Shown here one piece after another: positions 44,557 to 53,630 of a DNA stretch of 64,000 nt (within the stretch, counting starts at the first letter, position 1; every line of letters starts with the position of its first letter). Under the pieces are notes generated by a model that was given only the letters and a program-made list of their open reading frames with translations, had not been told where the DNA came from and did no database searches. The stretch lies in contig NZ_FNIY01000003.1 in the NCBI RefSeq assembly GCF_900104355.1, positions 62,001 through 126,000 of the forward strand, written 5' to 3'. A program made the translations under genes and the position numbers. The DNA comes from Phyllobacterium sp. OV277. Its GTDB lineage: Bacteria > Pseudomonadota > Alphaproteobacteria > Rhizobiales > Rhizobiaceae.

Positions 44557-45266
44557 TTTTGTCCCTCTTCCTGCGTCTTCTGACGGACGCCTTCCCGGTA
44601 AAGCAAGGCAACAGCGGCTTCCTGCTCGGCAATACGCTTGGAGCGTCCCATGCCGGTGGCAGGCGCAAAGCCCTTCACCTCTACCTTTACCGTAAATTGT
44701 GGGTCATGGTCAGGCCCGGTGCGCTCGACCACGCTGTATAAAGGCTGGGCACCATCCTGCTGATGCGCCCATTCCTGTAGTTCTGTCTTGGGATCACGCT
44801 GCGCCGAATTGATCTCGCGCGAGCGGGCATCCCAGTAACGCTGGATGAAAGGTTGCGCCGCTTCCAGCCCGCCGTCCAGATAAATCGTTGCAATCAGCGA
44901 TTCCACCACATCGGCACGCAGGCTTTTCAGCCTTTTGTCAGCCAGTCCCTTCACATCGGAGCCGGTGCGGATAAACTCATGCAGGCCGATTTCATCAGCC
45001 ACATCAGCGCATGTATCGGCGTTGACGAGCGAGTTCAAACGAAGCGAAAGCTCACCTTCGCTGGCCGTCGGATAGGCGCGAAACAGCATTTCTGCAATGA
45101 CCAGCCCAAGGACGCGATCACCCAGAAATTCGAGCCGCTCATAATCCGATCCAACCGATTGGCGGGCGCTGGCATGGGTCAGCGCCCGCTCAAGGCGGCT
45201 AAGATCGCGAAATGTGTGGCTCGTCTGCTCCTCCAGCCTGCGAACGGCGTCTGCGGACAGGTTCAT
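44553..45266 (-). CDS. rnc: Ribonuclease III
   Basis: Cleaves double-stranded RNA, including rRNA precursors. The 237-residue protein has the signature YERLEFLGDRVLGLVIAEMLF with catalytic acids, a second acidic cluster near VVESLIATIYLDGG, and a C-terminal dsRNA-binding domain (DPKTELQEWAHQ to RSKRIAEQEAA). The ATG at 45266 is preferred, 7 bases after the lepB stop; an upstream ATG at 45305 would add 13 unconserved residues. Confidence 0.96.
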   Translation of the reverse strand: MNLSADAVRRLEEQTSHTFRDLSRLERALTHASARQSVGSDYERLEFLGDRVLGLVIAEMLFRAYPTASEGELSLRLNSLVNADTCADVADEIGLHEFIRTGSDVKGLADKRLKSLRADVVESLIATIYLDGGLEAAQPFIQRYWDARSREINSAQRDPKTELQEWAHQQDGAQPLYSVVERTGPDHDPQFTVKVEVKGFAPATGMGRSKRIAEQEAAVALLYREGVRQKTQEEGQK

Positions 45267-45273
45267 AGGCGGC

Positions 45274-46056
45274 TCATTGGCTCTTCGGGGTGAAGGAGGT
45301 TCCATTCACGCTGCGCAGCAATCGGTCGAAGCGCATTTCCGTCGGCCAGCGCCAGATTTCCAGCGGGCTTGCCTTGTCAGCAATGGAGAAGAAAATGATG
45401 TTGGCACGACCGATGAAATTCTCCAGCGGCACGGTTCCCAGTTCAAAACGGCTATCGGCGGAATTGTCCCGGTTGTCGCCCATCATGAAAAACTGACCCG
45501 CCGGAACAGTGAACTCCCGGGTATTGTCGCCAAGACCGTTCGGGATCAGATCAAGCGTATCATAGGTGACGCCGTTTGGCAGTGTTTCGCGATAAACATC
45601 AATCGGAAAAGGCTTTTCAGTCACATCAGGATTGTTGATCTGGCCAACTTTGACACGCGGTACCGCAACGCCATTGATATAAACAACGCCCTCACGCACC
45701 TGCACCTTATCGCCGGGCAAGCCGATCACGCGCTTGATGTAGTCAATCGACGTATCAGCAGGCGTGCGGAAAACGGCCACATCGCCGCGCAGCGGTTCGC
45801 TGCCCCAGATGCGGCCCGAAAACAGGTTGGGCGACAGCGGAATTGAATATTTCGAAAAGCCATAGGAGAATTTCGAGACGAAGAGATAATCGCCCTCAAG
45901 CAAAGTCGGGCGCATTGAGCCGGACGGAATGTTGAACGGCTGAATCAGCACAGTCCGGATAACCAGAGCGAGCAGCAGAGCCTGCACGATAACGCTGATC
46001 GTCTCGCCGAGACCACCAGATTTTTTCACAACAGATTTGTCGCTCACGCTCGTCAT
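45274..46056 (-). CDS. lepB: Signal peptidase I
   Basis: Removes signal peptides at the inner membrane. The 260-residue protein has one N-terminal transmembrane segment (about 20-38), the catalytic Ser47 in NIPSGSMRPTLLEGD, and the general base Lys108 in DYIKRVIGLPGDKV; GDNRDNSADSR is box E. One anchor rather than two is typical for alphaproteobacteria. It is the first of lepB-rnc-era-recO and follows acpS by 89 bases. Confidence 0.96.
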   Translation of the reverse strand: MTSVSDKSVVKKSGGLGETISVIVQALLLALVIRTVLIQPFNIPSGSMRPTLLEGDYLFVSKFSYGFSKYSIPLSPNLFSGRIWGSEPLRGDVAVFRTPADTSIDYIKRVIGLPGDKVQVREGVVYINGVAVPRVKVGQINNPDVTEKPFPIDVYRETLPNGVTYDTLDLIPNGLGDNTREFTVPAGQFFMMGDNRDNSADSRFELGTVPLENFIGRANIIFFSIADKASPLEIWRWPTEMRFDRLLRSVNGTSFTPKSQ

Positions 46057-46145
46057 ATCTCCAAATTTGTAACGTGCCCCCTCTTAACCGCTGAATTGGC
46101 AGGGGGCAATGCCGCTTGGTCAAGCTCAATGACGTTTGAATACGG

Positions 46146-46550
46146 CTATTGTTCGATTTTCAACGCTTCAATAATCACGAATGCTTGTGCAAGTGGAAAA
46201 TCATCGGTGATGGTCACATGGATTTTTGCCGTATGGCCAGGGGGGAGAATCGCATCAAGGCGCTTGGCCGCACCATTGGTGAGACGCATGGTCGGCGCGC
46301 CGCTCGGCAGGTTCACAACACCCATATCACGCCAGAAAACACCGTGGGAAAGACCTGTACCAAGCGCCTTGGCGCAGGCTTCCTTGGCGGCAAAGCGCTT
46401 GGCATAGGATGCCGCACGCTGTTTGCGCCGCTCGGATTTGGCCTGCTCGACGGATGTGTACACCCGGTTGATGAAACGCTCGCCATGCCGTTCCAATGTC
46501 TTTTCAATGCGCCGTATATCGATCAGGTCACTGCCGATCCCGATGATCAT
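46146..46550 (-). CDS. acpS: Holo-[acyl-carrier-protein] synthase
   Basis: Transfers 4'-phosphopantetheine from CoA to acyl carrier protein. The 134-residue protein has the magnesium-binding motif [21 protein letters not shown] and the second motif [17 protein letters not shown]. The start overlaps the DUF2062 stop by four bases. pyrE, DUF2062, acpS and lepB form a continuous run. Confidence 0.96.
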   Translation of the reverse strand: MIIGIGSDLIDIRRIEKTLERHGERFINRVYTSVEQAKSERRKQRAASYAKRFAAKEACAKALGTGLSHGVFWRDMGVVNLPSGAPTMRLTNGAAKRLDAILPPGHTAKIHVTITDDFPLAQAFVIIEALKIEQ

Positions 46551-47107
46551 GACGGTTCAGCGACCTTTTCCATGCGAAACCCGGCTTTTCGGCGATTCTG
46601 AAAGCTCGCAACGATCCAGCGGGTCGGGAAATAGACAATGAGTGCGGCAATCAATCCCAAGGGAACTGCGCCAATCAGCATGGGTTTGACAATTGGTCCC
46701 CACAACTCAACGAAATCCAGATGCCGCAGCATATGGCCAAGATGATGCGGGAAAGGTTCGTCACTCGGACCGCCACTCAGGATAAAACGCCCAACTTCCA
46801 GCGTCGCGCCCCAGATGACGGGCAGAAAAAGTGGATTACCGAGCGTCGTGCCGAGAATAGCGGCGGCTATATTGCCGCCAATGATCCAGGCAATGGCCAG
46901 CGCCACAGCAATATGCACGCCAAGAATGGGAATGAACGAGGAAAAAATACCCGCTGCAAGACCTGCCGCAATGGCGTGGGGCGTCGCCCGCAGCCGCAGC
47001 ACGCGCTTGCCAAAATAGCGCAGGGAGCGGCCGACGGAGCGGCGTGGCCACAGCGCAATACGCATCCGTTCACGGAAGCCCGGTTTGATACGCCGTTTGA
47101 AAAGCAT
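46547..47107 (-). CDS. DUF2062 membrane protein
   Basis: A 186-residue protein with about three hydrophobic segments ([24 protein letters not shown] and two others) between basic, Arg-rich ends. This is the DUF2062 family, common next to pyrE/acpS in alphaproteobacteria, function unknown. The basic termini suggest an inner-membrane protein with both ends in the cytoplasm or contact with anionic lipids. Its stop overlaps the acpS start. Confidence 0.85.
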   Translation of the reverse strand: MLFKRRIKPGFRERMRIALWPRRSVGRSLRYFGKRVLRLRATPHAIAAGLAAGIFSSFIPILGVHIAVALAIAWIIGGNIAAAILGTTLGNPLFLPVIWGATLEVGRFILSGGPSDEPFPHHLGHMLRHLDFVELWGPIVKPMLIGAVPLGLIAALIVYFPTRWIVASFQNRRKAGFRMEKVAEPS

Positions 47108-47179
47108 TGGTATTCAGGTTCCTCGGTGCCGGAGCCAGCGAGTGTGCAACTGTCTCAGGCGCTGTCTTCTTATGGTTAA

Positions 47180-47758
47180 TCAGATATTACGACTACCGGG
47201 CTTAACGGGCGGAATTGCGGCAAGCTCGGGTGGTAATTGATCCGCAGGATAGGCCGGTACTTCATATTCCGCCAGTGCGATCAGCGGCACGCCGACATTT
47301 GTTTTTCCGGCAGAGCGATCGATGATGCAGGCAGCGGCAAGAACATCGACCCCCAGTTCCTGCAAGGTGGTCACGGTCTCGCGGATCGACAAGCCCGTCG
47401 AGACAATATCTTCGACAATCACAACGCGGGCACCCTTGGCGATCTCGAAGCGGCGCAGCCGGAACACACCATTCTCCCGTTCAACCCAGATGGCAGGAAC
47501 GCCGAGGTGGCGTGATGTCTCGTAAGCCGGAATAATGCCGCCAATCGCCGGCCCAACCACATAATCGATCTGGCCAAGACCAGCATCCCTGATCTTGTCG
47601 GCAAGAGCCCGGCAGACACGCTCGGTCTTGTCAGCATGCATGAACACGCGGGCCTTTTGCAGGAATGTCGGGCTGCGCAAGCCCGATGTCAGGATAAAAT
47701 GCCCTTCGAGCACTGCCCCTGCTTCGCGAAATACCTGAAGAACTTCATCCGTGTTCAT
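47180..47758 (-). CDS. pyrE: Orotate phosphoribosyltransferase
   Basis: Forms orotidine 5'-phosphate from orotate and PRPP. The 192-residue protein has the PRPP-binding motif [16 protein letters not shown] and the flexible loop before it; [20 protein letters not shown] is the conserved strand-loop. The gene follows rsh by 9 bases and so lies in the same transcript. Identification is firm. Confidence 0.95.
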   Translation of the reverse strand: MNTDEVLQVFREAGAVLEGHFILTSGLRSPTFLQKARVFMHADKTERVCRALADKIRDAGLGQIDYVVGPAIGGIIPAYETSRHLGVPAIWVERENGVFRLRRFEIAKGARVVIVEDIVSTGLSIRETVTTLQELGVDVLAAACIIDRSAGKTNVGVPLIALAEYEVPAYPADQLPPELAAIPPVKPGSRNI

Positions 47759-47767
47759 ATGTACCCT

Positions 47768-49990
47768 CTATCCGTTCACGCGTTGCGCATCGCTGACGCA
47801 TTTGCTTTCCTTGAGTTTCGACAGGATCCGGTTGAGATGTTTCAGATCCCAGACCTCCAGATCGACGATCATCTGCGTAAAGTCAGGCGCCGTGCGGACC
47901 ATGGAGAGATTATGAATATTGGTTTCGTTCGCCGCAATGATCTCGGCGATCTCCGCCAGTGATCCCGGTGCATTGATCGCCGAAATATTGATCCGCGCCG
48001 GAAACCGGTCACGTCTGCTCTCGTCAATATCCCAGCGCACATCGATCCAGCGCTCCGGCTGATCATCATAGGCCATGAGGGCCGATGACTGGATCGGGTA
48101 GATCGTCATGCCCGAGCCCGGCTGCAGAATACCGACAATGCGGTCGCCGGGCACCGCACCCTCAGGCGAGAAATGCACGGGCATATCAGGGCTGGCACCA
48201 CGGATCGGCAGAGCGTGCGGGCCGCCCGGCTCCCAGCCTGTCGTGCCTTCGCTGCCTTCCGGTATCTTGAAAATCATGCCGGATGTATTGCGGAAATTGA
48301 CCCAGCCTTCCTCGCGCTCGGTTGGTGTCGGCTTGGGCTTTGAATCCTGATATTCAGGATAAACCGCCTTCATGACATCGGAGGATGGCAATTCACCGCG
48401 ACCAACAGCCGCCAGAACATCATCGATTTCCTTGCGTGCCAGACGCGGCAGACCCTTCTTCAACTCATCGCGCGAATAGACCTTGCCCGCCCGTTCAAAC
48501 GCCCGTTCAAGAATCTGTGTGCCAAGGCCGGAATATTGCTTGCGCACGGCAATGCGCGTTGCACGCCTGATAGCAGCCCGCGCCTTGCCCGTAACGACGA
48601 CGGATTCCCATGCGGCTGGCGGCGTCTGCGCCTTGGAACGGATAATTTCCACTTCATCGCCATTATGCAGCTCGGTCATCAGCGGCATGATGCGGCCATT
48701 GACCTTGGCGCCAACGCAGCTGTCGCCGATGTTGGTGTGCACCGCATAGGCAAAATCAATTGGCGTGGCACCACGCGGCAAAGCGATAAGACGTCCCTTC
48801 GGCGTGAAACAAAAAACCTGATCCTGAAACAGTTCGAGCTTGGTATGTTCGAGAAATTCTTCCGGGTTGTCGCCTTCCGCCAGCGCCTCGATGGTCTGCC
48901 GCAGCCAGGCATAGGCATTGGTCTCAGTCGAAATCACATGCGGATTCTGCGCGCTGCCGCGATCCTTGTAGATCGAATGGGCAGCCACACCATATTCGGC
49001 AATATCATTCATCTCGCGCGTGCGGATCTGCAGTTCGACACGCTGGCGCGATGGTCCGACAATGGTTGTGTGGATTGACCGATAATCGTTCTGCTTGGGC
49101 GTCGAGATGTAATCCTTGAAGCGCCCCGGAACCATGGACCACGTCGTATGGATGATGCCAAGCGCATTGTAGCAATCGCCAACCGTATCAACGACGACGC
49201 GGAAGCCGAAAATGTCCGAGAGCTGTTCGAAGGACAGCCCCTTGCTTTCCATCTTGCGGAAGACTGACCATGCCTTCTTCTGGCGGCTTTTGACACTGGC
49301 CTTGATGCCGTGCTTTTCGAACAGGCTGGAAAGATCGGCCTCGATCTGCGCCAGCGTGCTGCGATTCTTTTCCATCAACTCGGCGAGCCGATTGGTCACC
49401 GCATTGAAAGCTTCCGGATTGATATAGCGGAAAGCCAGCTGTTCCAGCTCTTCGCGCATGTCCTGCATACCCATGCGGCCCGCAAGCGGTGCATAGATAT
49501 CCATGGTTTCTTCCGAGATGCGCAGGCGCTTGTCCGGCGGCACATGATGCAGTGTGCGCATATTGTGCAGGCGGTCAGCAAGCTTGACGAGCAATACGCG
49601 TACATCGTCAGAAATCGCCAGCAGCAGTTTGCGCAGGTTTTCCGCCTGAACCGCTTTCTTGGAGACAAGATCAAGCTTTTTCAGCTTGGTCAGCCCTTCG
49701 ACCAGCTTGCCGATATCAGGGCCGAACAGCGTATCGATTTCCTGCCGCGTCGCTGACGTGTCCTCGATTGTGTCATGCAGCAATGCGATGGCAATCGTTG
49801 CCTCATCCAGATGCATGTCGGTGAGGATTGCGGCAACTTCGAGCGGATGGGAAAAATAAGGATCGCCCGATGCGCGCTTCTGATGCCCATGCTTCTGCAT
49901 GGCATAAACATAGGCTTTGTTGAGCAGCGCCTCATTGACGTCAGGCTTGTAACGCTGAACACGCTCGACAAGCTCATACTGACGCATCAT
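47768..49990 (-). CDS. rsh: Bifunctional (p)ppGpp synthetase/hydrolase (Rsh)
   Basis: Makes and degrades the stringent-response alarmone. The 740-residue protein has, in order, an HD hydrolase domain (HPLEVAAILTDMH, LLHDTIEDT), a synthetase domain (DYRSIHTTIVGP), a TGS domain (FTPKGRLIALPRGATPIDFA) and a C-terminal ACT domain (ISAINAPGSLAEIAEII). Both catalytic domains keep their key residues, as in alphaproteobacterial Rsh/SpoT. The first of two adjacent ATGs has GGAGG 9 bases upstream. A terminator separates it from rpoZ, so it has its own promoter in a short space. Confidence 0.96.
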   Translation of the reverse strand: MMRQYELVERVQRYKPDVNEALLNKAYVYAMQKHGHQKRASGDPYFSHPLEVAAILTDMHLDEATIAIALLHDTIEDTSATRQEIDTLFGPDIGKLVEGLTKLKKLDLVSKKAVQAENLRKLLLAISDDVRVLLVKLADRLHNMRTLHHVPPDKRLRISEETMDIYAPLAGRMGMQDMREELEQLAFRYINPEAFNAVTNRLAELMEKNRSTLAQIEADLSSLFEKHGIKASVKSRQKKAWSVFRKMESKGLSFEQLSDIFGFRVVVDTVGDCYNALGIIHTTWSMVPGRFKDYISTPKQNDYRSIHTTIVGPSRQRVELQIRTREMNDIAEYGVAAHSIYKDRGSAQNPHVISTETNAYAWLRQTIEALAEGDNPEEFLEHTKLELFQDQVFCFTPKGRLIALPRGATPIDFAYAVHTNIGDSCVGAKVNGRIMPLMTELHNGDEVEIIRSKAQTPPAAWESVVVTGKARAAIRRATRIAVRKQYSGLGTQILERAFERAGKVYSRDELKKGLPRLARKEIDDVLAAVGRGELPSSDVMKAVYPEYQDSKPKPTPTEREEGWVNFRNTSGMIFKIPEGSEGTTGWEPGGPHALPIRGASPDMPVHFSPEGAVPGDRIVGILQPGSGMTIYPIQSSALMAYDDQPERWIDVRWDIDESRRDRFPARINISAINAPGSLAEIAEIIAANETNIHNLSMVRTAPDFTQMIVDLEVWDLKHLNRILSKLKESKCVSDAQRVNG

Positions 49991-50058
49991 GGACGGTAGC
50001 CTCCAAACTCAAAACTCTAAATTATCAAGCGATATATGGTAATTGCGTTACCAAGACG

Positions 50059-50093
50059 CAAAAATAATGCGCCGCAGAAAGACTGCGACGCAT
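50059..50093 (-). terminator. Rho-independent terminator of rpoZ
   Basis: An 11-base-pair stem at 50067-50077 and 50083-50093 with a 5-base loop, followed on the minus strand by TATTTTT. A second 7-base-pair stem (GTCGCGC with GCGCGAC) lies at 50118-50136, before it. Together they separate rpoZ from rsh. Confidence 0.85.
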
Positions 50094-50142
50094 CAAGATA
50101 GCCTGAACTGGCAATCGGTCGCGCTTCAAGCGCGACATTTGA

Positions 50143-50547
50143 TTAATAATCGTCGCTTTTTTCCGGAGCTACCAAGCCCTCGATACCGGCCAGCAATTCT
50201 TCTTCCGACATGCTGTCGAAGGAAACATTGTCGTCTGCATCCGCTTCGATAATCTCGCCGCCTTCGCTGTCACCTGATGTGACCTGCGCAACAACGGCAA
50301 CGGCTTCCGGTTCGTCCACTTCCACATGCTTCTGCAGCGAGTGGATGAGGTCTTCCTTCAGATCGCCCGGTGACAAGGTTTCGTCGGCGATTTCACGCAG
50401 CGCAACAACCGGGTTCTTATCATTGTCGCGATCGATGGTGATCGCTGCACCCTGCGAAATCAGGCGCGCGCGGTGACTGGCGAGCAAAACCAGTTCAAAC
50501 CGGTTTTCGACCTTGTCAACGCAATCTTCAACAGTGACGCGGGCCAT
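50143..50547 (-). CDS. rpoZ: RNA polymerase omega subunit
   Basis: A 134-residue omega subunit: [28 protein letters not shown] is the conserved core (about residues 1-60), followed by an acidic C-terminal extension usual in Rhizobiales. It stabilises beta' in RNA polymerase and takes part in ppGpp binding in some bacteria. It has its own terminator, though proximity to rsh is common. Confidence 0.95.
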   Translation of the reverse strand: MARVTVEDCVDKVENRFELVLLASHRARLISQGAAITIDRDNDKNPVVALREIADETLSPGDLKEDLIHSLQKHVEVDEPEAVAVVAQVTSGDSEGGEIIEADADDNVSFDSMSEEELLAGIEGLVAPEKSDDY

Positions 50548-50845
50548 GAACTGCCCCTTTCATTTTTAACTGAATTAGCGGATTAAGCCGGACATAACGC
50601 GGTTGCGCAGAAAAAACAAGCAAAAGCCGTCGAGCTATTGCATAACATCTGTTGAGCGACCAAAAAATGATCACCATATATTGAGCACATCTGTCCAAAT
50701 TTCGGACAAATTTTCCGGCGAGGTATTGGCTTTTAGCCGAACCCGACGTAGTAAATATGCTACTTACGTATAAGATCAGATCGAGCTGTATTACTGCCAA
50801 GCTGATTTGAAATTGAAGCTCACCTTTTTGAAATGGAACATTATT

Positions 50846-51418
50846 ATGTTTGATCCACGTGAAAAGATCGTCTTGTTTATCGATGGTGCAAATCTCTACG
50901 CAGCCTCAAAGGTACTGGGATTTGATATTGATTATCGCAAGCTTCTTACAGCTTTTCAGAAGAGAGGTTATTTGCTTCGCGCGTATTACTACACTGCGCT
51001 TGTTGAAGATCAAGAATACTCCTCCATTCGTCCTTTGATCGATTGGCTCGACTATAACGGGTACAAGGTCGTTACCAAGCCTGCGAAGGAATTCACTGAT
51101 TCTGCCGGCCGTCGTAAGATCAAGGGCAATATGGACATCGAACTTGCTGTCGACGCCATGCAGTTGACCGATACGGTCGACCATTTTGTTATCTTCTCTG
51201 GCGATGGCGATTTCCGCTCGCTGGTGGAAGCCTTGCAGCGCAAGGGCCGCAAGGTCAGTGTTGTCTCGACCCTTTCGACCCAGCCGCCAATGATATCGGA
51301 TGAGTTGCGCCGTCAGGCTGATCATTTCATCGACCTGACATCGTTGCGCACGGAAATCGGCCGCGAGCCGTCGGAGCGGGCACCGCGCCGTGTCGAAGAA
51401 GAACAAGTCGACTATTGA
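50846..51418 (+). CDS. NYN-domain (LabA/DUF88) protein
   Basis: A 190-residue protein of the NYN (PIN-like) nuclease family: VLFIDGANLYAASK at the N-terminus with the first acidic residue, NMDIELAVDAMQL in the middle, and FVIFSGDGDFRSLVEAL, which together give the acidic metal site. LabA/DUF88 members are thought to be RNases. The ATG at 50846 (MFDPREK) is favoured; a GGAA lies 7 bases upstream. It is divergent from rpoZ with a 298-base AT-rich gap, and its C-terminal tail is acidic. Confidence 0.85.
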   Translation: MFDPREKIVLFIDGANLYAASKVLGFDIDYRKLLTAFQKRGYLLRAYYYTALVEDQEYSSIRPLIDWLDYNGYKVVTKPAKEFTDSAGRRKIKGNMDIELAVDAMQLTDTVDHFVIFSGDGDFRSLVEALQRKGRKVSVVSTLSTQPPMISDELRRQADHFIDLTSLRTEIGREPSERAPRRVEEEQVDY

Positions 51419-51483
51419 TATTTGCTGAAAGACGTGGAGATGCCGCATGGAAAACCGTGCGGCATTGTGCTTTCTAGCGCCCT

Positions 51484-52134
51484 ATGACCGTAGAACCCTC
51501 CCCCGATTGCCCGATCTGTCCTCGCCTGCATGATTTCATCGCCGGATGGCGTGTGAAAGAACCGACCTGGCACAATGCCCCGGTTCCAGCATTCCTCCCG
51601 GCTGGCGGCATTGAATCCGTACAGTTGCTGATCGTCGGATTGGCCCCGGGCCTGCGCGGTGCCAACCGAACGGGCCGCCCATTTACCGGCGACTATGCCG
51701 GCGATTTGCTCTACGGCACATTGTCCGAATTCGGCTTTTCCCGCGGCACGTTTGCCGCGCGCCCGGATGATGGCCTGGAACTGCTCAATACATCGATCGT
51801 CAATGCTGTGCGCTGTGTTCCGCCCGAGAACAAGCCTGTTGGCGCTGAAATCAACAATTGCCGCCGGTTCTTGACGCCATCGATCCAGCAATTCCAAAAT
51901 CTGCGTGCCATCGTCACTCTCGGCACCATCGCGCACCAATCCACCGTGCGTGCGCTAAAGCAACCGGTTGCCAAGTTTCCGTTCAGTCATGGCGGGCAGT
52001 CGGATATCGGCAATATCAGGATTTTTTCCAGCTATCACTGCTCGCGCTACAACACCAACACAGGGCGATTGACTGAACCCATGTTCAAGAGCGTGTTTGC
52101 CGCGGTGCGGACGTATTTGGATGAGGTGGTGTAG
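51484..52134 (+). CDS. Uracil-DNA glycosylase, family 5 type
   Basis: A 216-residue UDG-superfamily protein. Motif 1 is VGLAPGLRGANRTGRPFTGD, with the family 5 (UdgB) pattern in which the catalytic Asp/Asn of other families is replaced; motif 2 is SSYHCSRYNTNTGRLT near the C-terminus, with the conserved His and Asn. The N-terminal CPICPRLHDF supplies two of the likely Fe-S cysteines; C-x-x-C plus two later cysteines (AVRCVPPENK and NNCRRF) fit a 4Fe-4S cluster. It excises uracil or deaminated purines. It is followed by the repeat cluster. Confidence 0.85.
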   Translation: MTVEPSPDCPICPRLHDFIAGWRVKEPTWHNAPVPAFLPAGGIESVQLLIVGLAPGLRGANRTGRPFTGDYAGDLLYGTLSEFGFSRGTFAARPDDGLELLNTSIVNAVRCVPPENKPVGAEINNCRRFLTPSIQQFQNLRAIVTLGTIAHQSTVRALKQPVAKFPFSHGGQSDIGNIRIFSSYHCSRYNTNTGRLTEPMFKSVFAAVRTYLDEVV

Positions 52135-52143
52135 AATAAGGGG

Positions 52144-52309
52144 CAAGCTCACCATGAGGGAGATGGGTGGGTTGCACAACCATTGTCGCGCCCTTCGACA
52201 GGCTCAGGATGAGGGAGAATGTTGGCTGCAATGCTAATCGCCAACCGGTGCAGAATAGAGCACCTTGCAACCCTCCCTCTCCCTCATGGTGAGCTTGTCG
52301 AACCACGAC
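52144..52309. repeat. MITE-like inverted-repeat element (family A, copy 4)
   Basis: Left end CAAGCTCACCATGAGGGAGA, right end the inverted copy with CATGGTGAGCTTGTCGAA. An inner CGACAGGCTCAGGATGAG variant at about 52,195-52,215 shows nested or degenerate ends. Between them a GCAATGCTAATCGCCAAC core resembles cores in the other copies. It starts within 10 bases of the glycosylase stop. Confidence 0.72.
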
Positions 52310-52390
52310 CCATGTTACTGCAACCATCCATTCTCAAAAAAATCCTGCCAACTTATCCAACACCATCCCACCTCGCTTATTCTGATGGTG

Positions 52391-52606
52391 TCCTTTCCGG
52401 CGGGAATGCTCCGGAAACCTTCTGAAGTCAGGAAAGGATCGGTGATTTTGTCTGCGGGGAGAACCCAACCGCAGGGGAAAGGTTTTATCTCACAAGGGTA
52501 AAACCAGTCATCGGGACGGGTGATCCGGGAGTTTCTTGTCTCAAGCAGGAAAATCTCCGGGGAACGCACAGACTACACTACCAATACCAAGACTTCCGCG
52601 TTCCCC
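52391..52606 (+). ncRNA. Candidate structured RNA, family unknown
   Basis: Consecutive stems: CTGCGG with CCGCAG (52452-52474), GGTTTTA with TAAAACC (52481-52505), GGAG plus TTTC with GAAA plus CTCC (52528-52558), and GGGGAACGC with GCGTTCCCC (52559-52606), then TTT. GGATC (52436-52440) with GATCC (52522-52526) would close the first two stems in a junction. At the 5' side TTTCCGG can pair with CCGGAAA (52411-52417), or TCCTTTCC with GGAAAGGA (52431-52438); the latter competes with the closing stem. A minus-strand 84-codon frame overlaps it but looks weak. I recognise no known RNA family, and repeat-derived DNA remains possible. Confidence 0.4.
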
Positions 52607-52706
52607 TTTGGATCGCCCGTCTTTCCCACCTTTTCAATAGCCAGACGCAAAAGCGGGCGTGGTGATGGGGAAGCTTGTGCAGCAACTGCAATATTGGGGA
52701 TGTATT

Positions 52707-52899
52707 CACCCCCCTCTGTCCTGTCGGACATCTCCCCCACAAGGGGGAGATCACATTGACATTTACGCCTTTGCACAACCTGAAACTTTGCAAATTGTGC
52801 AAGATAGCATTGAAGGCTGATCTCCCCCCTTGTGGGGGGTCCGAAGGACGGGCGAGACCCGTGGCTCGCCCCGGCAGTCCGACAGGACAGAGGGGGGTG
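52707..52899. repeat. MITE-like inverted-repeat element (family C, copy 2)
   Basis: A 193-base copy of the element at 10,654-10,847, with the same 23-base perfect inverted ends and a core in the same orientation (TTTGCACAAC and TTGTGCAAG inverted pair). Here the extra arm segment of about 35 bases (GGGCGAGACCCGTGGCTCGC) is in the right arm, while in copy 1 it is in the left arm. Confidence 0.85.
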
Positions 52900-52920
52900 A
52901 GCGCTTGCAAAACTATTGTG

Positions 52921-53040
52921 CGTGGTTCGACAGGCTCACCATGAGGGAGAGTGAGGATTGCAGGGAGCCAAGTTCTGCAACGCCGGTGATCAGCGTTACA
53001 TCACCCATCTCCCTCATGGTGAGCTTGTCGAACCACGAAC
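52921..53040. repeat. MITE-like inverted-repeat element (family A, copy 5, short form)
   Basis: A 120-base element: CGTGGTTCGACAGGCTCACC at the left, CATGGTGAGCTTGTCGAACC at the right, in opposite orientation. It lies 21 bases after the family C copy. The whole 976-base gap between the glycosylase gene and smpB is thus filled by three repeats and the candidate RNA. Confidence 0.78.
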
Positions 53041-53110
53041 CGCAACTGCAACGTTGGTGAGCGCCACCACAACGGCCCTGCAAATCAAACGTACCTCACA
53101 ACCAGAATAA

Positions 53111-53599
53111 TCAACCGCGATCGCGTAGCAGGCGGGATTTTTCGCGGTTCCAGTCGCGTTGCTTTTCCGTCTCGCGCTTGTCGTGCAGCTTCTTGCCGCG
53201 TGCGACCGCGAGTTCAAGCTTGGCCCTGCCCTGATCATTGAAATAGAGCTTCAATGGCACGACCGTCATGCCTTCACGATCAACCGACTGTGCCAGCCGC
53301 GCCATTTCGCGCTTGCTGACCAGCAGCTTGCGGTGACGGCGCGGTGCATGGTTGAAGCGGTTGGCCTGCAGATACTCAGGGATATAGGAATTGATCAGCC
53401 AGAATTCGCCATTCTCAAGGCTGGCATAGCTTTCCGCAATATTCGACTGGTTGTTGCGCAGGGATTTCACCTCGGTGCCCTGCAGCACAATGCCAGCCTC
53501 CATCGTGTCGAGAATCTCGAAATTGAAGCGCGCTCTGCGGTTCTCAGCAATGATCTTGTTAACCGTTATGGGTTTTTTGGCAGCTTTGGGCTTATTCAT
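53111..53599 (-). CDS. smpB: tmRNA-binding protein SmpB
   Basis: Partner of tmRNA in rescue of stalled ribosomes. The 162-residue protein has the OB-fold core [28 protein letters not shown], then [16 protein letters not shown], and a basic C-terminal tail ([23 protein letters not shown]) that enters the mRNA channel. The tmRNA gene is not seen in the window. It follows dapA by 31 bases on the same strand. Confidence 0.96.
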   Translation of the reverse strand: MNKPKAAKKPITVNKIIAENRRARFNFEILDTMEAGIVLQGTEVKSLRNNQSNIAESYASLENGEFWLINSYIPEYLQANRFNHAPRRHRKLLVSKREMARLAQSVDREGMTVVPLKLYFNDQGRAKLELAVARGKKLHDKRETEKQRDWNREKSRLLRDRG

Positions 53600-53630
53600 G
53601 AGGCTTATATAGTACTTTCCAACTGAATTA

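Noticed and set aside
52315-52569. 84-codon minus-strand frame, Trp-rich
   Set aside because: No ribosome site or recognised family, and it lies over the stem-loop run. Kept as the main alternative explanation for that region.
52391-52606. Known RNA families (tmRNA, SRP RNA, RNase P RNA, 6S RNA) as identity of the structured stretch
   Set aside because: None of the conserved sequence blocks I know for these RNAs is present; proximity to smpB alone is not evidence for tmRNA.
6774-53040. CRISPR array
   Set aside because: The repeated sequences are dispersed, inverted and of uneven spacing; there is no regular direct-repeat and spacer pattern and no cas gene.
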